This document shows positions 38,166-47,288 of a stretch of DNA of 64,000 bases, in pieces. Source of the DNA: UMGS1766 sp963597355 (GTDB lineage Bacteria; Bacillota; Clostridia; Oscillospirales; Oscillospiraceae); assembly GCA_963597355.1 (NCBI GenBank), contig CAVBPR010000020.1, positions 37,010 to 101,009 on the forward strand, in the 5' to 3' direction. Within the stretch, counting starts at the first letter, position 1. Each line of letters starts with the position of its first letter. The position numbers were made by a program, and so were the translations under genes. Under the pieces are notes generated by a model. It was not told the origin of the DNA. It worked only from the letters and a program-made list of their open reading frames with translations, and did not search any database.

Positions 38166-38206
38166 AATATAGACTGGATGAATATATCCGTATTGGAGGA
38201 ACTGAT

Positions 38207-39379
38207 ATGAATTACGCTGAGGAATCCCTGAAGAAGCACTACGAATGGAAGGGCAAACTGTCCATCACCCCGAAAATGCAGGTAAAGACCAAAGAGGATC
38301 TTTCCCTTGCCTATACTCCCGGCGTGGCTCAGCCCTGCCTGGAAATCCAGAAGGACATCCGCAAGAGCTACGAGCTTACCGGCCGGTGGAACACCGTGGC
38401 GGTCATCACCGACGGCACTGCCGTTTTGGGTCTTGGTGACATCGGCCCTGAGGCCGGCATGCCGGTTATGGAGGGCAAGTGCGTGCTGTTCAAGGAGTTC
38501 GGTGGCGTGGACGCCATTCCCCTGTGCATCAAGAGCAAGGACGTGGACGAAATCGTCCGCACCTGCTACCTGCTCTCCGGCAGCTTCGGCGGCATCAATC
38601 TGGAGGACATCGCCGCCCCCCGCTGCTTTGAAGTCGAGCGGCGGCTGAAGGAGCTTTGCGACATCCCCGTGTTCCACGACGATCAGCACGGCACCGCCGT
38701 GGTGGTGCTGGCCGCCCTGACCAACGCACTGAAGGTGGTTGGAAAGAAGATCGAGGACGTGAAGATGGTTTCCTGCGGTGCCGGTGCGGCAGGCATCGCC
38801 ATTATGAAGCTGCTGATGGCACGGGGCTTGAAAAACGTGATCATGTGCGACAAGCAGGGCGCCATTTACGACGGTATGGAGGGCTTGACCGCCCCTCAGG
38901 CCGAGATGGCAAAGGTGACCAACCCGGAAAAGCGGAAGGGCACGCTGGCGGAAATGCTGGTAGACGCCGACGTATTCCTGGGAGTCAGCGCCCCGGGGCT
39001 GGTCACGCCGGAGATGGTGAAAACCATGGCCCCCGGTGCAATCCTGTTCCCCATGGCCAACCCGACCCCGGAGATCATGCCGGATCTGGCCAAGGCGGCA
39101 GGCGCTGCCGTGGTGGGCACCGGCCGCAGCGACTTCCCCAACCAGATCAACAACGTTTCCGCCTTCCCCGGCATTTTCCGGGGAGCACTGGACGTGCGGG
39201 CCAGCGACATTAACGACGAGATGAAAATTGCCGCCGCCGAGGCGCTGGCCGGTCTGGTCAGCGACGAGGAGCTGAACGAGGAGTACATTCTCCCCTATGC
39301 CTTTGACGAGCGGATCTGCCCTGCCGTGGCAAAGGCCGTGGCCGAGGCCGCAAAAGCCAGCGGCGTGGCCCGCATTTGA
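38207..39379 (+). CDS. Malic enzyme (oxaloacetate-decarboxylating malate dehydrogenase)
   Basis: 390 residues, the short bacterial form without a phosphotransacetylase-like tail. Features: LAYTPGVAQPCLEI, VITDGTAVLGLGDIGPEAGMPVMEGK, the metal-binding DDQHGTAVVVLAAL and a Rossmann Gly motif VSCGAGAAGIAIMK. It decarboxylates malate to pyruvate with NAD(P) reduction and feeds the neighbouring pyruvate oxidoreductase reaction. Cofactor preference cannot be read safely. Confidence 0.94.
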   Translation: MNYAEESLKKHYEWKGKLSITPKMQVKTKEDLSLAYTPGVAQPCLEIQKDIRKSYELTGRWNTVAVITDGTAVLGLGDIGPEAGMPVMEGKCVLFKEFGGVDAIPLCIKSKDVDEIVRTCYLLSGSFGGINLEDIAAPRCFEVERRLKELCDIPVFHDDQHGTAVVVLAALTNALKVVGKKIEDVKMVSCGAGAAGIAIMKLLMARGLKNVIMCDKQGAIYDGMEGLTAPQAEMAKVTNPEKRKGTLAEMLVDADVFLGVSAPGLVTPEMVKTMAPGAILFPMANPTPEIMPDLAKAAGAAVVGTGRSDFPNQINNVSAFPGIFRGALDVRASDINDEMKIAAAEALAGLVSDEELNEEYILPYAFDERICPAVAKAVAEAAKASGVARI

Positions 39380-39413
39380 TCCGCCAACCATTTCATAATA
39401 AGGAGTATCGCCT

Positions 39414-40118
39414 ATGCCAACCGACTTTGCCCGGAACCTGACAGAGTATCGTCACCGCTCCAAGCTGAGCCAGAAGGCAGCTGCTCAGGCGCTGGAAGTC
39501 AGTCAGGGTCTGTTGAGTCACTATGAAAACGGAATCCGGGAACCGGGACTGGATTTTCTGGTGCGGGCCGCAAAATTCTACGGTGTAACCACCGACGAAC
39601 TGCTGGGCTGCAGCAAGCCCGGTTTCATTCCCGCCATGGAGGCGGAAACCTTCTCCGTTCCCTTTGTGGAACAGATGCACTACGAGCTGCACAACGCTTT
39701 TGTCGTGCTGCTGGACCTGCTCAACGAGGACTATGACCCCACCGTTGCCACCTACATCCGCATGTATCTCGGGGAAACCATGTACGAGATGTTCCGCCTT
39801 CTCTACCGGGCCAACCCGGGGTATGACCCGGATCTGTTCACCATCACCGACCAGCAGTTCGACTCCGGGGCGGTGGTGTCCGACCTGACCATGGTGCGGG
39901 CGCAGTACATTCAGGCGCTGGATCGAATGGTCGCCAACCGCACCCACGAGCCGGAGGTGCTCACCCCGGACCGGCTGCCGGAACGGTTTGCCCCCTACTG
40001 GCCCTCGGTGCTCAACCTGCTGCGCATGAGCAGCACCCGCCTGCACCGGCAGTTTCAGGCGGAACAGAACTGCCGCATTGACTTTCCCACCCATCCCAAA
40101 TCAGGAGGAACCCCATGA
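39414..40118 (+). CDS. XRE-family transcriptional regulator
   Basis: 234 residues. Residues 5-63 form a Cro/CI HTH (LTEYRHRSKLSQKAAAQALEVSQGLLSHYENGIREPGLDFL). The remaining 170 residues are helical and of unknown type (a possible ligand or dimerisation domain, NEDYDPTVATYIRMYLGETMYEMF). It lies 34 bp after the malic enzyme gene with AAGGAG, and its stop overlaps the lepA start as ATGA, so it is translationally coupled to lepA. Confidence 0.85.
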   Translation: MPTDFARNLTEYRHRSKLSQKAAAQALEVSQGLLSHYENGIREPGLDFLVRAAKFYGVTTDELLGCSKPGFIPAMEAETFSVPFVEQMHYELHNAFVVLLDLLNEDYDPTVATYIRMYLGETMYEMFRLLYRANPGYDPDLFTITDQQFDSGAVVSDLTMVRAQYIQALDRMVANRTHEPEVLTPDRLPERFAPYWPSVLNLLRMSSTRLHRQFQAEQNCRIDFPTHPKSGGTP

Positions 40119-41920
40119 CTGATCCGACAAAAATTCGCAATTTTTCCATCATTGCTCACATTGACCACGGCAAGTCCACCCTGTCCGACCGGCTGATTGA
40201 GGAATGCAACGCCGTAGAACAGCGCCAGATGGAGAGCCAGCTTCTGGACAACATGGATCTGGAACGTGAGCGGGGCATCACCATCAAGGCCCGTGCCGTC
40301 ACCCTGAACTACACCGCCGACGACGGGGAAACCTACCTGCTCAACCTGATCGACACCCCGGGCCACGTGGACTTCAACTACGAGGTCAGCCGCTCCCTCG
40401 CCGCCTGCGAAGGCGCAGTGCTGGTAGTGGACGCCTCTCAGGGCGTGGAGGCGCAGACCCTGGCCAACACCTATCTGGCGCTGGAGCACAACCTGGAAAT
40501 CCTGCCGGTGCTGAATAAAATCGATCTGCCTGCCGCCGACCCCCTGCGGGTCAAGGAGGAGATTGAGAATATCATCGGCCTGCCCGCCATGGACGCGCCG
40601 GAGATCTCCGCCAAAAACGGCATCAACATTCACGCGGTTCTGGAGGACGTGGTGCAGAACGTGCCCGCTCCCTCCGGCTCCATTGACAAGCCACTGAAAG
40701 CTCTTATCTTCGACAGCCAGTATGACCCCTATCGTGGGGTTGTGGTCTACTTCCGCATTATGGACGGCCGGGTCACCACCGGCATGGAAGTGAAGATGAT
40801 GGCCACCGGGGCAAAGTATAAAATCGTAGAGTGCGGCCATCTGGAGCCCCTGGGCTATGCCCCCTGCGACGAGCTGGTCGCCGGTGAGGTAGGCTATCTC
40901 ACCGCCAGCATCAAAACCGTTTCCGACACCCGGGTTGGCGACACCGTCACCTCCGCCACCCAGCCGGCAGAGGAGGCACTGCCCGGCTATCGCCCCGCCC
41001 GACCCATGGTGTACTGCGGCATCTACACTGAGGACGGCTCCAAATACCCCGACCTGCGGGATGCGCTGGAAAAACTCCAGTTAAACGACGCCTCCCTCTC
41101 CTTCGAGCCGGAATCCTCTGCCGCCCTGGGCTTCGGCTTCCGCTGCGGCTTTCTGGGCATGCTCCACATGGAGATCATTCAGGAGCGGCTGGAGCGGGAG
41201 TTTGATCTGGACCTGATCACCACCCTGCCCTCGGTTATTTATGAGGTCACCAAGACCGACGGCACCGTCGTCAAGGTGGACAATCCCCACAACTACCCGG
41301 ATCCGGCCCACATTGCCGAGGCCCGGGAACCCTATGTAAAGGTGAACATCATCTCCCCCAACGACTATGTAGGCAACATCATGCCCCTTTGTCAGGACCG
41401 CCGGGGCGAGTTCGCCGACATGCAGTATCTGGACACCAATCTGGTGGAAATTCATTATCAGATGCCCCTGAACGAAATTATCTACGACTTCTTCGACACC
41501 CTGAAAGCCCACACCAAGGGCTACGCCTCTCTGGACTATGAGATGAGCGGTTACCGCCCCAGCGAGCTGGTGAAGGTGGACATGCTCCTCAACGGCGATC
41601 AGGTGGACGCCCTGAGCTTCATCGCCCACAAGGAAAAGGCCTATGCCCGGGCCCGGAAGATCTGCGAAAAGCTGAAGGAAAATATCCCCCGTCAGCTCTT
41701 TGAGGTGCCGGTACAGGCCGCCATCGGCGGCAAGATCATCGCCCGGGAGACGGTGAAGGCCATGCGGAAGGACGTGCTGGCCAAGTGCTACGGCGGCGAC
41801 ATCTCCCGAAAGAAGAAGCTGCTGGAAAAGCAGAAGGAAGGCAAGAAAAAGATGCGCTCTCTGGGCACGGTGCAGATTCCCACCGAGGCCTTTATGGCAG
41901 TGCTGAAGCTGGACGAATAA
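40115..41920 (+). CDS. lepA: Elongation factor 4 (LepA)
   Basis: 601 residues, normal length. G1 motif AHIDHGKSTLSDR, G2/G3 region ERERGITIKA and LIDTPGHVDFNYEV, G4 NKIDLP; then domains II, III and V and the LepA-specific C-terminal domain (AIGGKIIARETVKAMRKDVLAKCYGGD, RKKKLLEKQKEGKKKMR). A ribosome-associated GTPase linked to translation under ionic or cold stress and to initiation or ribosome assembly. Confidence 0.98.
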   Translation: MTDPTKIRNFSIIAHIDHGKSTLSDRLIEECNAVEQRQMESQLLDNMDLERERGITIKARAVTLNYTADDGETYLLNLIDTPGHVDFNYEVSRSLAACEGAVLVVDASQGVEAQTLANTYLALEHNLEILPVLNKIDLPAADPLRVKEEIENIIGLPAMDAPEISAKNGINIHAVLEDVVQNVPAPSGSIDKPLKALIFDSQYDPYRGVVVYFRIMDGRVTTGMEVKMMATGAKYKIVECGHLEPLGYAPCDELVAGEVGYLTASIKTVSDTRVGDTVTSATQPAEEALPGYRPARPMVYCGIYTEDGSKYPDLRDALEKLQLNDASLSFEPESSAALGFGFRCGFLGMLHMEIIQERLEREFDLDLITTLPSVIYEVTKTDGTVVKVDNPHNYPDPAHIAEAREPYVKVNIISPNDYVGNIMPLCQDRRGEFADMQYLDTNLVEIHYQMPLNEIIYDFFDTLKAHTKGYASLDYEMSGYRPSELVKVDMLLNGDQVDALSFIAHKEKAYARARKICEKLKENIPRQLFEVPVQAAIGGKIIARETVKAMRKDVLAKCYGGDISRKKKLLEKQKEGKKKMRSLGTVQIPTEAFMAVLKLDE

Positions 41921-42137
41921 TTTCTTTTTTCGCCCTGCCGCAAAAAAGCGCGCCCCACGGGCAGAAAGAAGCACTTACTGCGGCAGCCTGCGTGCCGTAT
42001 CCCCAACCTGTTTTCCAAAAAACGGACGGAATACAATCGATGCCCTCCGCCCTGATTTTTTAATCGTTTTTCAAAGACAACCCCCTGCCGGTATGGTAAA
42101 CTGTCTACACTAAAAACCAGACCGGGAAGGGGGGACT

Positions 42138-42665
42138 TTGACTGTGGATCTGAATCATGACCTGGTACAGCAGCTGATGCGCCACACCGGCGCTTCGGAA
42201 GCCGATGCCCGGGCAGCGCTGGAGGCCGTCGGCGGCGACCTGCTGGACGCCGTGGTATGGCTGGAGAATCAGGGAAAAATCCCCTATTCCGGCGTTGGGA
42301 GTATCCACAGTCGTCCGGACGCTCCGCCGCCGCCGGACTTTACCTATGAAGCGCCCCCCACCCCCCAGAAAACGAAGCCCCGGCGGGGACTGCTCCACTG
42401 GCTCTGGCGGCTGGTGACGGAAAACCAGCTGGTGTGCCACCGGAACGCACTGGAATTTCATGTGCCGCTGGCGGTGCTGATCGCCCTGCTGTGTCTGGCC
42501 TGGTATGCCCTGTTGTTATTGCTCCTGCTGGCGCTGCTGCTGGGCTGGCGGTGCCACTTCATCGGCCCCCAGTTGGGGCGCAAACGGGTCAACGACGTGA
42601 TGGATCACATCTGCGACGCCAACGACGACCTTCATCAGCGCTGGAAGGACAAAAAGAAGCGCTGA
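42138..42665 (+). CDS. UBA-like N-terminus, membrane protein (DUF4342-like)
   Basis: 175 residues. Residues 1-50 read as a UBA/TS-N-like three-helix fold (LVQQLMRHTGASEADARAALEAVGGDLLDAVVWL). A Pro-rich linker follows, then a hydrophobic segment pair (about 110-140) and a basic C-terminus (RWKDKKKR). The combination resembles DUF4342 proteins of unknown function in Clostridia. The start is either TTG at 42138 or GTG at 42144, both behind GGAAGGGGGG; the first is used here. A terminator separates it from the two-component genes. Confidence 0.7.
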   Translation: MTVDLNHDLVQQLMRHTGASEADARAALEAVGGDLLDAVVWLENQGKIPYSGVGSIHSRPDAPPPPDFTYEAPPTPQKTKPRRGLLHWLWRLVTENQLVCHRNALEFHVPLAVLIALLCLAWYALLLLLLLALLLGWRCHFIGPQLGRKRVNDVMDHICDANDDLHQRWKDKKKR

Positions 42666-42673
42666 TCACGCCT

Positions 42674-42706
42674 GCGGAACGCGTCATCGGCGCGTTCCGC
42701 TTTTTT
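42674..42706 (+). terminator. Terminator after the UBA-like membrane protein gene
   Basis: GCGGAACGCG, 7-base loop, CGCGTTCCGC, six T. Confidence 0.9.
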
Positions 42707-42743
42707 CGAACCAATTCCGCCCCACAACAAGAAGGAGGTTCTC

Positions 42744-43427
42744 ATGCCCGAAAAAATTCTCATCGTCGAGGACGAGGAAAAGCTCAACCGCATGGTTGAG
42801 CTGGAACTGAATTACGAGGGCTACCAGACCGGCAAGGCGCTGGACGGCCGCACCGGTCTGGAACTGGCGCTCTCCGGAGACTATGACCTGGTACTGCTGG
42901 ACATTATGCTCCCCGGACTGAACGGACTGGAGGTGCTCCGCCGGATTCGCCGGGAAAACGCCACCCTTCCGGTGATTCTCCTGACGGCCCGGGACGCCAC
43001 GGTGGACAAGGTGTCCGGTCTGGACTCCGGCGCGGACGACTACGTGACCAAGCCCTTCGCCATTGAAGAGCTGCTGGCCCGCATCCGCACCGCCCTGCGG
43101 CGGAAAGCCGCCCAGCCGGAAGAACCGGTTTCCGGGGAGCTGACCATTCAGGGGGTGCATCTGGACCCGGAAAGCCGGCAGGTGACGGTGCAGGGCGACC
43201 GGGTGGAGCTGACGCGAAAGGAATTCGACCTGCTCCACTGCCTGATGAAAAACCAGGGAAAGGTGCTGGATCGCTCCACCCTCCTCAACGAGGTGTGGGA
43301 ATACGACTACGACGGCGGCACCAACAACGTGGACGTCTACATCCGCCTGCTGCGGCGGAAGCTGGACGAGCCATACCATCTGGAGCTGATTGAAACCGTG
43401 CGGGGCGTTGGCTATGTCATCCGATAA
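42744..43427 (+). CDS. OmpR/PhoB-type response regulator
   Basis: 227 residues. Receiver domain 1-120 with acidic pocket EDEE (about 9-12), phospho-acceptor Asp in LVLLDIMLPG (about 53), Thr in LLTARD and Lys in YVTKPF. The winged-helix DNA-binding domain (about 130-225) has LTRKEFDLLHCLMKN and VDVYIRLLRRKLDE. It partners the sensor kinase encoded with a 14-bp overlap. Targets are unknown. Confidence 0.95.
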   Translation: MPEKILIVEDEEKLNRMVELELNYEGYQTGKALDGRTGLELALSGDYDLVLLDIMLPGLNGLEVLRRIRRENATLPVILLTARDATVDKVSGLDSGADDYVTKPFAIEELLARIRTALRRKAAQPEEPVSGELTIQGVHLDPESRQVTVQGDRVELTRKEFDLLHCLMKNQGKVLDRSTLLNEVWEYDYDGGTNNVDVYIRLLRRKLDEPYHLELIETVRGVGYVIR

Positions 43428-44370
43428 GCGGCCTTTGCGCCACTCCCTGAACCGTCCCCCCCGGGACACCGGCGGAGCCCTGGTCACCCGCAGCTTTTTC
43501 CGGCTGCTGATCAGCTTTCTGATCATCGACGCTGTGGTGATGCTCTGCAATCCCCTGTCTCTGTGGCAGTGGGGAATTCTGTCCGGTGTGGAGGGTCTGC
43601 TGCTGCTGTTTCATGTGCGCCGTTCCGACCGCATGGTGCTGGAAATGCTGGAGCGGATTGATGCCCGCTATCAGGCTCAGGTGCGCTTCACCTCCGACGC
43701 AAGCCATGAACTGCGCACCCCCATTTCCGTCATTCAGGGGTATGCCAGTCTGCTGGACCGGTGGGGCAAGGACGACCCTGCCATTCGCCAGGAAGCCATT
43801 ACCTCCATCCGTCAGGAGGCAGACTCCATGGCGGCGCTGGTGGAACAGCTGCTGTTTCTGGTGCGGGGGGACAACGAATCTCAGGCCTTTTCTCCTGCCG
43901 TTCTCGATTTGTCCGCTCTGGTCACCGGGGTGGCCAAGGAAACCGCCATGGTCGCTCCCACCCACAACGTGGTCAGCGAGGTGGCGGAGGGAATTACCAC
44001 CGTGGCGGACAGCGGCCTGATCAAGGAATGCCTGCGGATTTTATGCGAAAACGCCGTGAAATACACGCCCGCCGGCGGCAGCATTACCATCGGCCTGAAG
44101 CGGATGCCGGAGGACTCCATTCAAATCTGGGTCAGCGACACCGGCATGGGCATCTCCCAGGAGGATCTGCCCCATATTTTCGACCGCTTCTATCGGGCGG
44201 ACGCCTCCCGTTCCACCGACGGCACCGGCCTCGGCCTGTCCATTGCCGCCTGGATTGCCGCCCGCCACAAGGGTTGCATTGAGGTGACCAGCCTTGCCGG
44301 AGTGGGCAGTCGCTTTGCTCTGGTACTGCCGGCAGACGGAGCTGTCCAAACCGACGAATCCTCAGAATGA
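43414..44370 (+). CDS. Sensor histidine kinase with minimal extracellular region
   Basis: 318 residues from the ATG at 43414. Two close membrane helices (about 28-70) are separated by only a few residues, so there is no extracellular sensor domain and no clear HAMP. The H-box is SDASHELRTPISVIQGY, the N-box ECLRILCENAVKYTP, and the G-boxes SDTGMGISQEDLPHIFDRFYRAD and GTGLGLSI. It phosphorylates the upstream response regulator. The architecture suggests sensing within the membrane, as in bacitracin- and envelope-stress kinases. Confidence 0.93.
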   Translation: MSSDKRPLRHSLNRPPRDTGGALVTRSFFRLLISFLIIDAVVMLCNPLSLWQWGILSGVEGLLLLFHVRRSDRMVLEMLERIDARYQAQVRFTSDASHELRTPISVIQGYASLLDRWGKDDPAIRQEAITSIRQEADSMAALVEQLLFLVRGDNESQAFSPAVLDLSALVTGVAKETAMVAPTHNVVSEVAEGITTVADSGLIKECLRILCENAVKYTPAGGSITIGLKRMPEDSIQIWVSDTGMGISQEDLPHIFDRFYRADASRSTDGTGLGLSIAAWIAARHKGCIEVTSLAGVGSRFALVLPADGAVQTDESSE

Positions 44371-44392
44371 CCGGAAATCCATCGGTTTGCAT

Positions 44393-45193
44393 TTAAATTC
44401 CCTCGGTGTAGCGAAGGGCAATCCAGCCGGCGCCGGATTTCAGCCGTCCCCAAATCGTGCCGTCGTTGTTAAACTCCTCCACAATGGTGAACACCTCTCC
44501 CCTTGTGACCCGGGTGTTGATTTCGCTGGCGGCACTGGGATCCTGCCGCACGTTCAGGCAATCCGCCGTGACCCGCACCAGATAAGACCGGCTCTCTTCC
44601 GTCTCCCACCAACTCAGCCCCGCCGTTTCGCAGATTCCCTTGGCGATGCCCTGAGCGGCCCGGGCGGCAAAGTCCGCATTTAAAATCATGGGGGTGTCCA
44701 CCAGCGAGTCCATGAACCCCACCTCCACCAGCACCGCCGGCATGGAGGTCTGGCGCAGAATGGCAAAGTTCGCCGCCGCAAGGGGCTGGGAGCGATTGCC
44801 GAAAGCCCCCACCGCCTCCACCAGATTGCGATACACGCTCTCCTGAAGCTGGTCGCTGACGGAGGAATGCTTTCTGGCATAGACGAACACCATCGGCCCG
44901 CCGCTGGCGGTTCCGTTGGCGCCGGCATTGTGGTGAATGCTCACCAGCAGGTCTGCCCCCCAGCGGTTTGCCTTTTCCGCCCGCTGGCTCAATGCCACAT
45001 CCGTCTGACCGCTGGTGTCGTCGGTACGGAGCACCTGCGCCCCGCACCGCTCCAAATGCTCCGCCACCCGGGCGGCAACCCGACTGTTCAGCGTCCACTC
45101 CCGGGTCTGGTTTTCGTCCAGCGAACGAAGGCACCGCTTTCCCGGCGTCAGAATGCCATGGCCCGCATCGATGGCAATTTTCATCCGGCTCAT
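44393..45193 (-). CDS. N-acetylmuramoyl-L-alanine amidase with SH3b domain (endolysin-like)
   Basis: 266 residues. The ATG at 45193 follows AGGAGGGA and overlaps the holin stop as ATGA. Residues 1-185 form an Amidase_3 zinc domain: IAIDAGHG (first His), a mid-domain Glu, LLVSIHHNAGAN (second zinc His) and the catalytic Glu in PAVLVEVGFMDS. Residues about 200-265 are an SH3-like wall-binding domain (LNVRQDPSAASEINTRVTRGEVFTIVEE). No signal peptide is present, so release depends on the adjacent holin, the arrangement of a phage lysis cassette. No other phage genes surround it. Confidence 0.92.
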   Translation of the reverse strand: MSRMKIAIDAGHGILTPGKRCLRSLDENQTREWTLNSRVAARVAEHLERCGAQVLRTDDTSGQTDVALSQRAEKANRWGADLLVSIHHNAGANGTASGGPMVFVYARKHSSVSDQLQESVYRNLVEAVGAFGNRSQPLAAANFAILRQTSMPAVLVEVGFMDSLVDTPMILNADFAARAAQGIAKGICETAGLSWWETEESRSYLVRVTADCLNVRQDPSAASEINTRVTRGEVFTIVEEFNNDGTIWGRLKSGAGWIALRYTEGI

Positions 45194-45399
45194 GGCTGTC
45201 CCTCCTCTTCGCATTCCGGCAGTCCTGCCACGCTGGTCAGCAGACTCAGAAGTCCTGCCAGCAGGGCGGCGGAAACCACCATCTTCCAATCCACCTCGCC
45301 CAGCACTGCGCTGGTGCCGATGGTGGCCACCGCGGTTTGCGCCACGGTCTTTACGCTGCGAACGGCTGCACAGGCCAGCCAGCGTTTCTCTTCTCTCAT
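45190..45399 (-). CDS. Phage-type holin (r1t-like)
   Basis: 69 residues from the ATG at 45399, preceded by GGGAGGA. Two hydrophobic segments (about 10-30 and 38-60) separated by a short turn, with the pattern VKTVAQTAVATIGTSAVLGEVDWKMV and LLSLLTSVAGLPE typical of the r1t holin family. It would form membrane lesions that let the downstream amidase reach the wall. Together they form a two-gene lysis cassette. Confidence 0.82.
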   Translation of the reverse strand: MREEKRWLACAAVRSVKTVAQTAVATIGTSAVLGEVDWKMVVSAALLAGLLSLLTSVAGLPECEEEGQP

Positions 45400-45440
45400 A
45401 TCGTTTTCCTCCCTTTTCTCCCCTGTGGGGGTGTGCCCCA

Positions 45441-45469
45441 AGCATAGCCCTCTCCACCCCTGCACGCAA
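45441..45469 (-). promoter_or_regulatory. Possible promoter of the holin-amidase pair
   Basis: Minus strand: TTGCGT, 17 bp, TATGCT. It is moderately matched and sits 40 bp before the holin start. Confidence 0.4.
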
Positions 45470-45564
45470 TGCAGATAAGAAAATTTTAGCACCAAACGGT
45501 GTTATTTTATCGATATTTTTCTCTATATGTAAGATTCTATACAGATAAGGAAAGGATCTCTTCC

Positions 45565-46245
45565 ATGTACAACACCATTCTGTTCGATTTGGACGGCACG
45601 CTCACCGATCCCGGCGAGGGCATTACCAACTCCGTGGCCTATGCGCTGGAGCACTACGGCATCCACAACACCGACCGGCGGGAGCTTTACTGCTTCATCG
45701 GCCCACCCCTGCTGGACTCCTTTCAGAAGTTCTACGGCCTGAGTTTTGAGCAGGCGCAACAGGGGGTAAACCTCTACCGGGAATACTATCGGGAAAAGGG
45801 CATCTTTGAAAATAAGCTAATCCCCGGCATTCCCGCCCTGCTGGAGCACCTGAAGGGGGCAGGGAAAAAGCTGGTGGTTGCCACCTCCAAGCCGGAGGAA
45901 TTCTCCCTCCGCATTCTGGAGCACTACGGCCTCGCCCCTTACTTCGATTTTGTCGCCGGGGCGCTGATGGACAACAGCCGCACCGACAAGGCCAAGGTGA
46001 TCGCCTACGCTCTGGAGGAAACCGGCATTGTCCCCGGTGACGAGGTCATTATGGTGGGGGATCGAGAGCACGACGTCATCGGCGCGAAGAAAAACGGCCT
46101 GTCCTGCATCGGCGTTCTCTTTGGCTACGGCAGCGAGGAAGAGCTTCGCTCCGCCGGGGCGATTGCTCTGGCCAAGGATCCGGTGGAACTGGAGCAGCTG
46201 CTCCGGAGTTCTGCTTTACGTCCTTCCGATTTTGTTGTAAAATAA
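45565..46245 (+). CDS. HAD-superfamily phosphatase, phosphoglycolate-phosphatase-like
   Basis: 226 residues from the ATG at 45565 (behind AAAGGA). HAD motif I is FDLDGTLTDPGEG, motif II VATSKPEEF, motif III Lys in DKAKVIAYAL and motif IV MVGDREHDVIGA. The helical cap lies at about 15-80. The family hydrolyses small phosphates such as phosphoglycolate or pyrophosphate; specificity cannot be assigned. Confidence 0.9.
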   Translation: MYNTILFDLDGTLTDPGEGITNSVAYALEHYGIHNTDRRELYCFIGPPLLDSFQKFYGLSFEQAQQGVNLYREYYREKGIFENKLIPGIPALLEHLKGAGKKLVVATSKPEEFSLRILEHYGLAPYFDFVAGALMDNSRTDKAKVIAYALEETGIVPGDEVIMVGDREHDVIGAKKNGLSCIGVLFGYGSEEELRSAGAIALAKDPVELEQLLRSSALRPSDFVVK

Positions 46246-46273
46246 ACCACATCACAGAAAGGAGGCCATGCCC

Positions 46274-47254
46274 ATGGCGCAATTAACCCGGCAATCCCAA
46301 CCGATTGCCCTCAGCGGGGAAACCGTTGACAAACTGCTCCGCCGGGGCAGCGGCGACGCCGCCCTCCTCTATCTCTATCTTCTCCGCACCGGCGGAACTT
46401 ACTCCTCTCAGAACGTGCAGCAGGCGCTGGGCTGGAACGTGGCGCAGTCCATGAGCGCCTTTGCCCATCTGGTGGAGCTGGGGCTGGCGGAGGACGACAC
46501 CCCTCCGGAGCGGCGGGACGCCCCCACGGCGGACACCTGCCCCAACTACTCCAGCGAGGACATCGCCAGCGAACTGAAGGAAAACAACGAGTTTCGCTCC
46601 CTTCTGGAGGAAGTGGAGCATCTGCTGGGGAAAAAATGCTCCCTCACCGACAGCCGGATTTTGCTGGAGCTGTATAACCACGTGGCAATGCCGGCAGAGG
46701 TACTGCTGCTGCTGACGGCTCGTCAGATCGAGCTGACAGAGGAGAAATTCGGCCCCGGCCGCCGCCCCCGGATGAGCGAGATCAAAGCCAGCACCTACGC
46801 CCTGAAAAAGAAGGGGATCGACACCCTGGACGCCGCCGAGGAATGGATTCGCCGGCAGGACTACCTGAAAAGCCAGGAGGGCAAGCTGATGGAGGCGGTG
46901 GGCATCGTCGGCCGGGCTCCCGGGGACAGCGAACGCCGCTTTTTGAACCAGTGGACGGAATGGGGCTTCGGGCCGGAGGCGGTGGCCCTGGCCTACGACC
47001 GCACCCTGATGAAAAAGGGCAGCATGGTCTGGCCCTACTGCAACGGAATTCTCCGCCGTTGGAACGACAAAAACGCCCACACTCCGGAGGAAATCAAGGC
47101 CGCCGATCAGGGGAGCAGCCGCAGTACTTCCCCCGCCCAGAGCGGCAAAAAAGTCCCTGCCCCTTCCGGACGGATGCAGACGCCTACTCCCACCGACGCC
47201 GCCGCCATCCGCCGCAACTCGGAACGCATGCGGAAGCTGCTGGGAACGGAATAA
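46274..47254 (+). CDS. DnaD-domain replication initiation protein
   Basis: 326 residues. The ATG at 46274 is eight bases from AGGAGG; the ATG at 46268 is too close. An N-terminal winged-helix-like region (LYLYLLRTGGTYSSQNVQQALGWNV) is followed by a DnaB_2/DnaD C-terminal domain (EVEHLLGKKCSLTDSRILLELYNHVAMPAEVLLLL) and a second such region with WPYCNGILRRWNDKNAHTPEEI, the hallmark tail. It remodels DNA and recruits the helicase loader at origins or restart sites. The loader gene follows 34 bp downstream. Confidence 0.9.
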   Translation: MAQLTRQSQPIALSGETVDKLLRRGSGDAALLYLYLLRTGGTYSSQNVQQALGWNVAQSMSAFAHLVELGLAEDDTPPERRDAPTADTCPNYSSEDIASELKENNEFRSLLEEVEHLLGKKCSLTDSRILLELYNHVAMPAEVLLLLTARQIELTEEKFGPGRRPRMSEIKASTYALKKKGIDTLDAAEEWIRRQDYLKSQEGKLMEAVGIVGRAPGDSERRFLNQWTEWGFGPEAVALAYDRTLMKKGSMVWPYCNGILRRWNDKNAHTPEEIKAADQGSSRSTSPAQSGKKVPAPSGRMQTPTPTDAAAIRRNSERMRKLLGTE

Positions 47255-47288
47255 GTTTTAAAATCCACCGAACAAAGGAGGCGTTACC

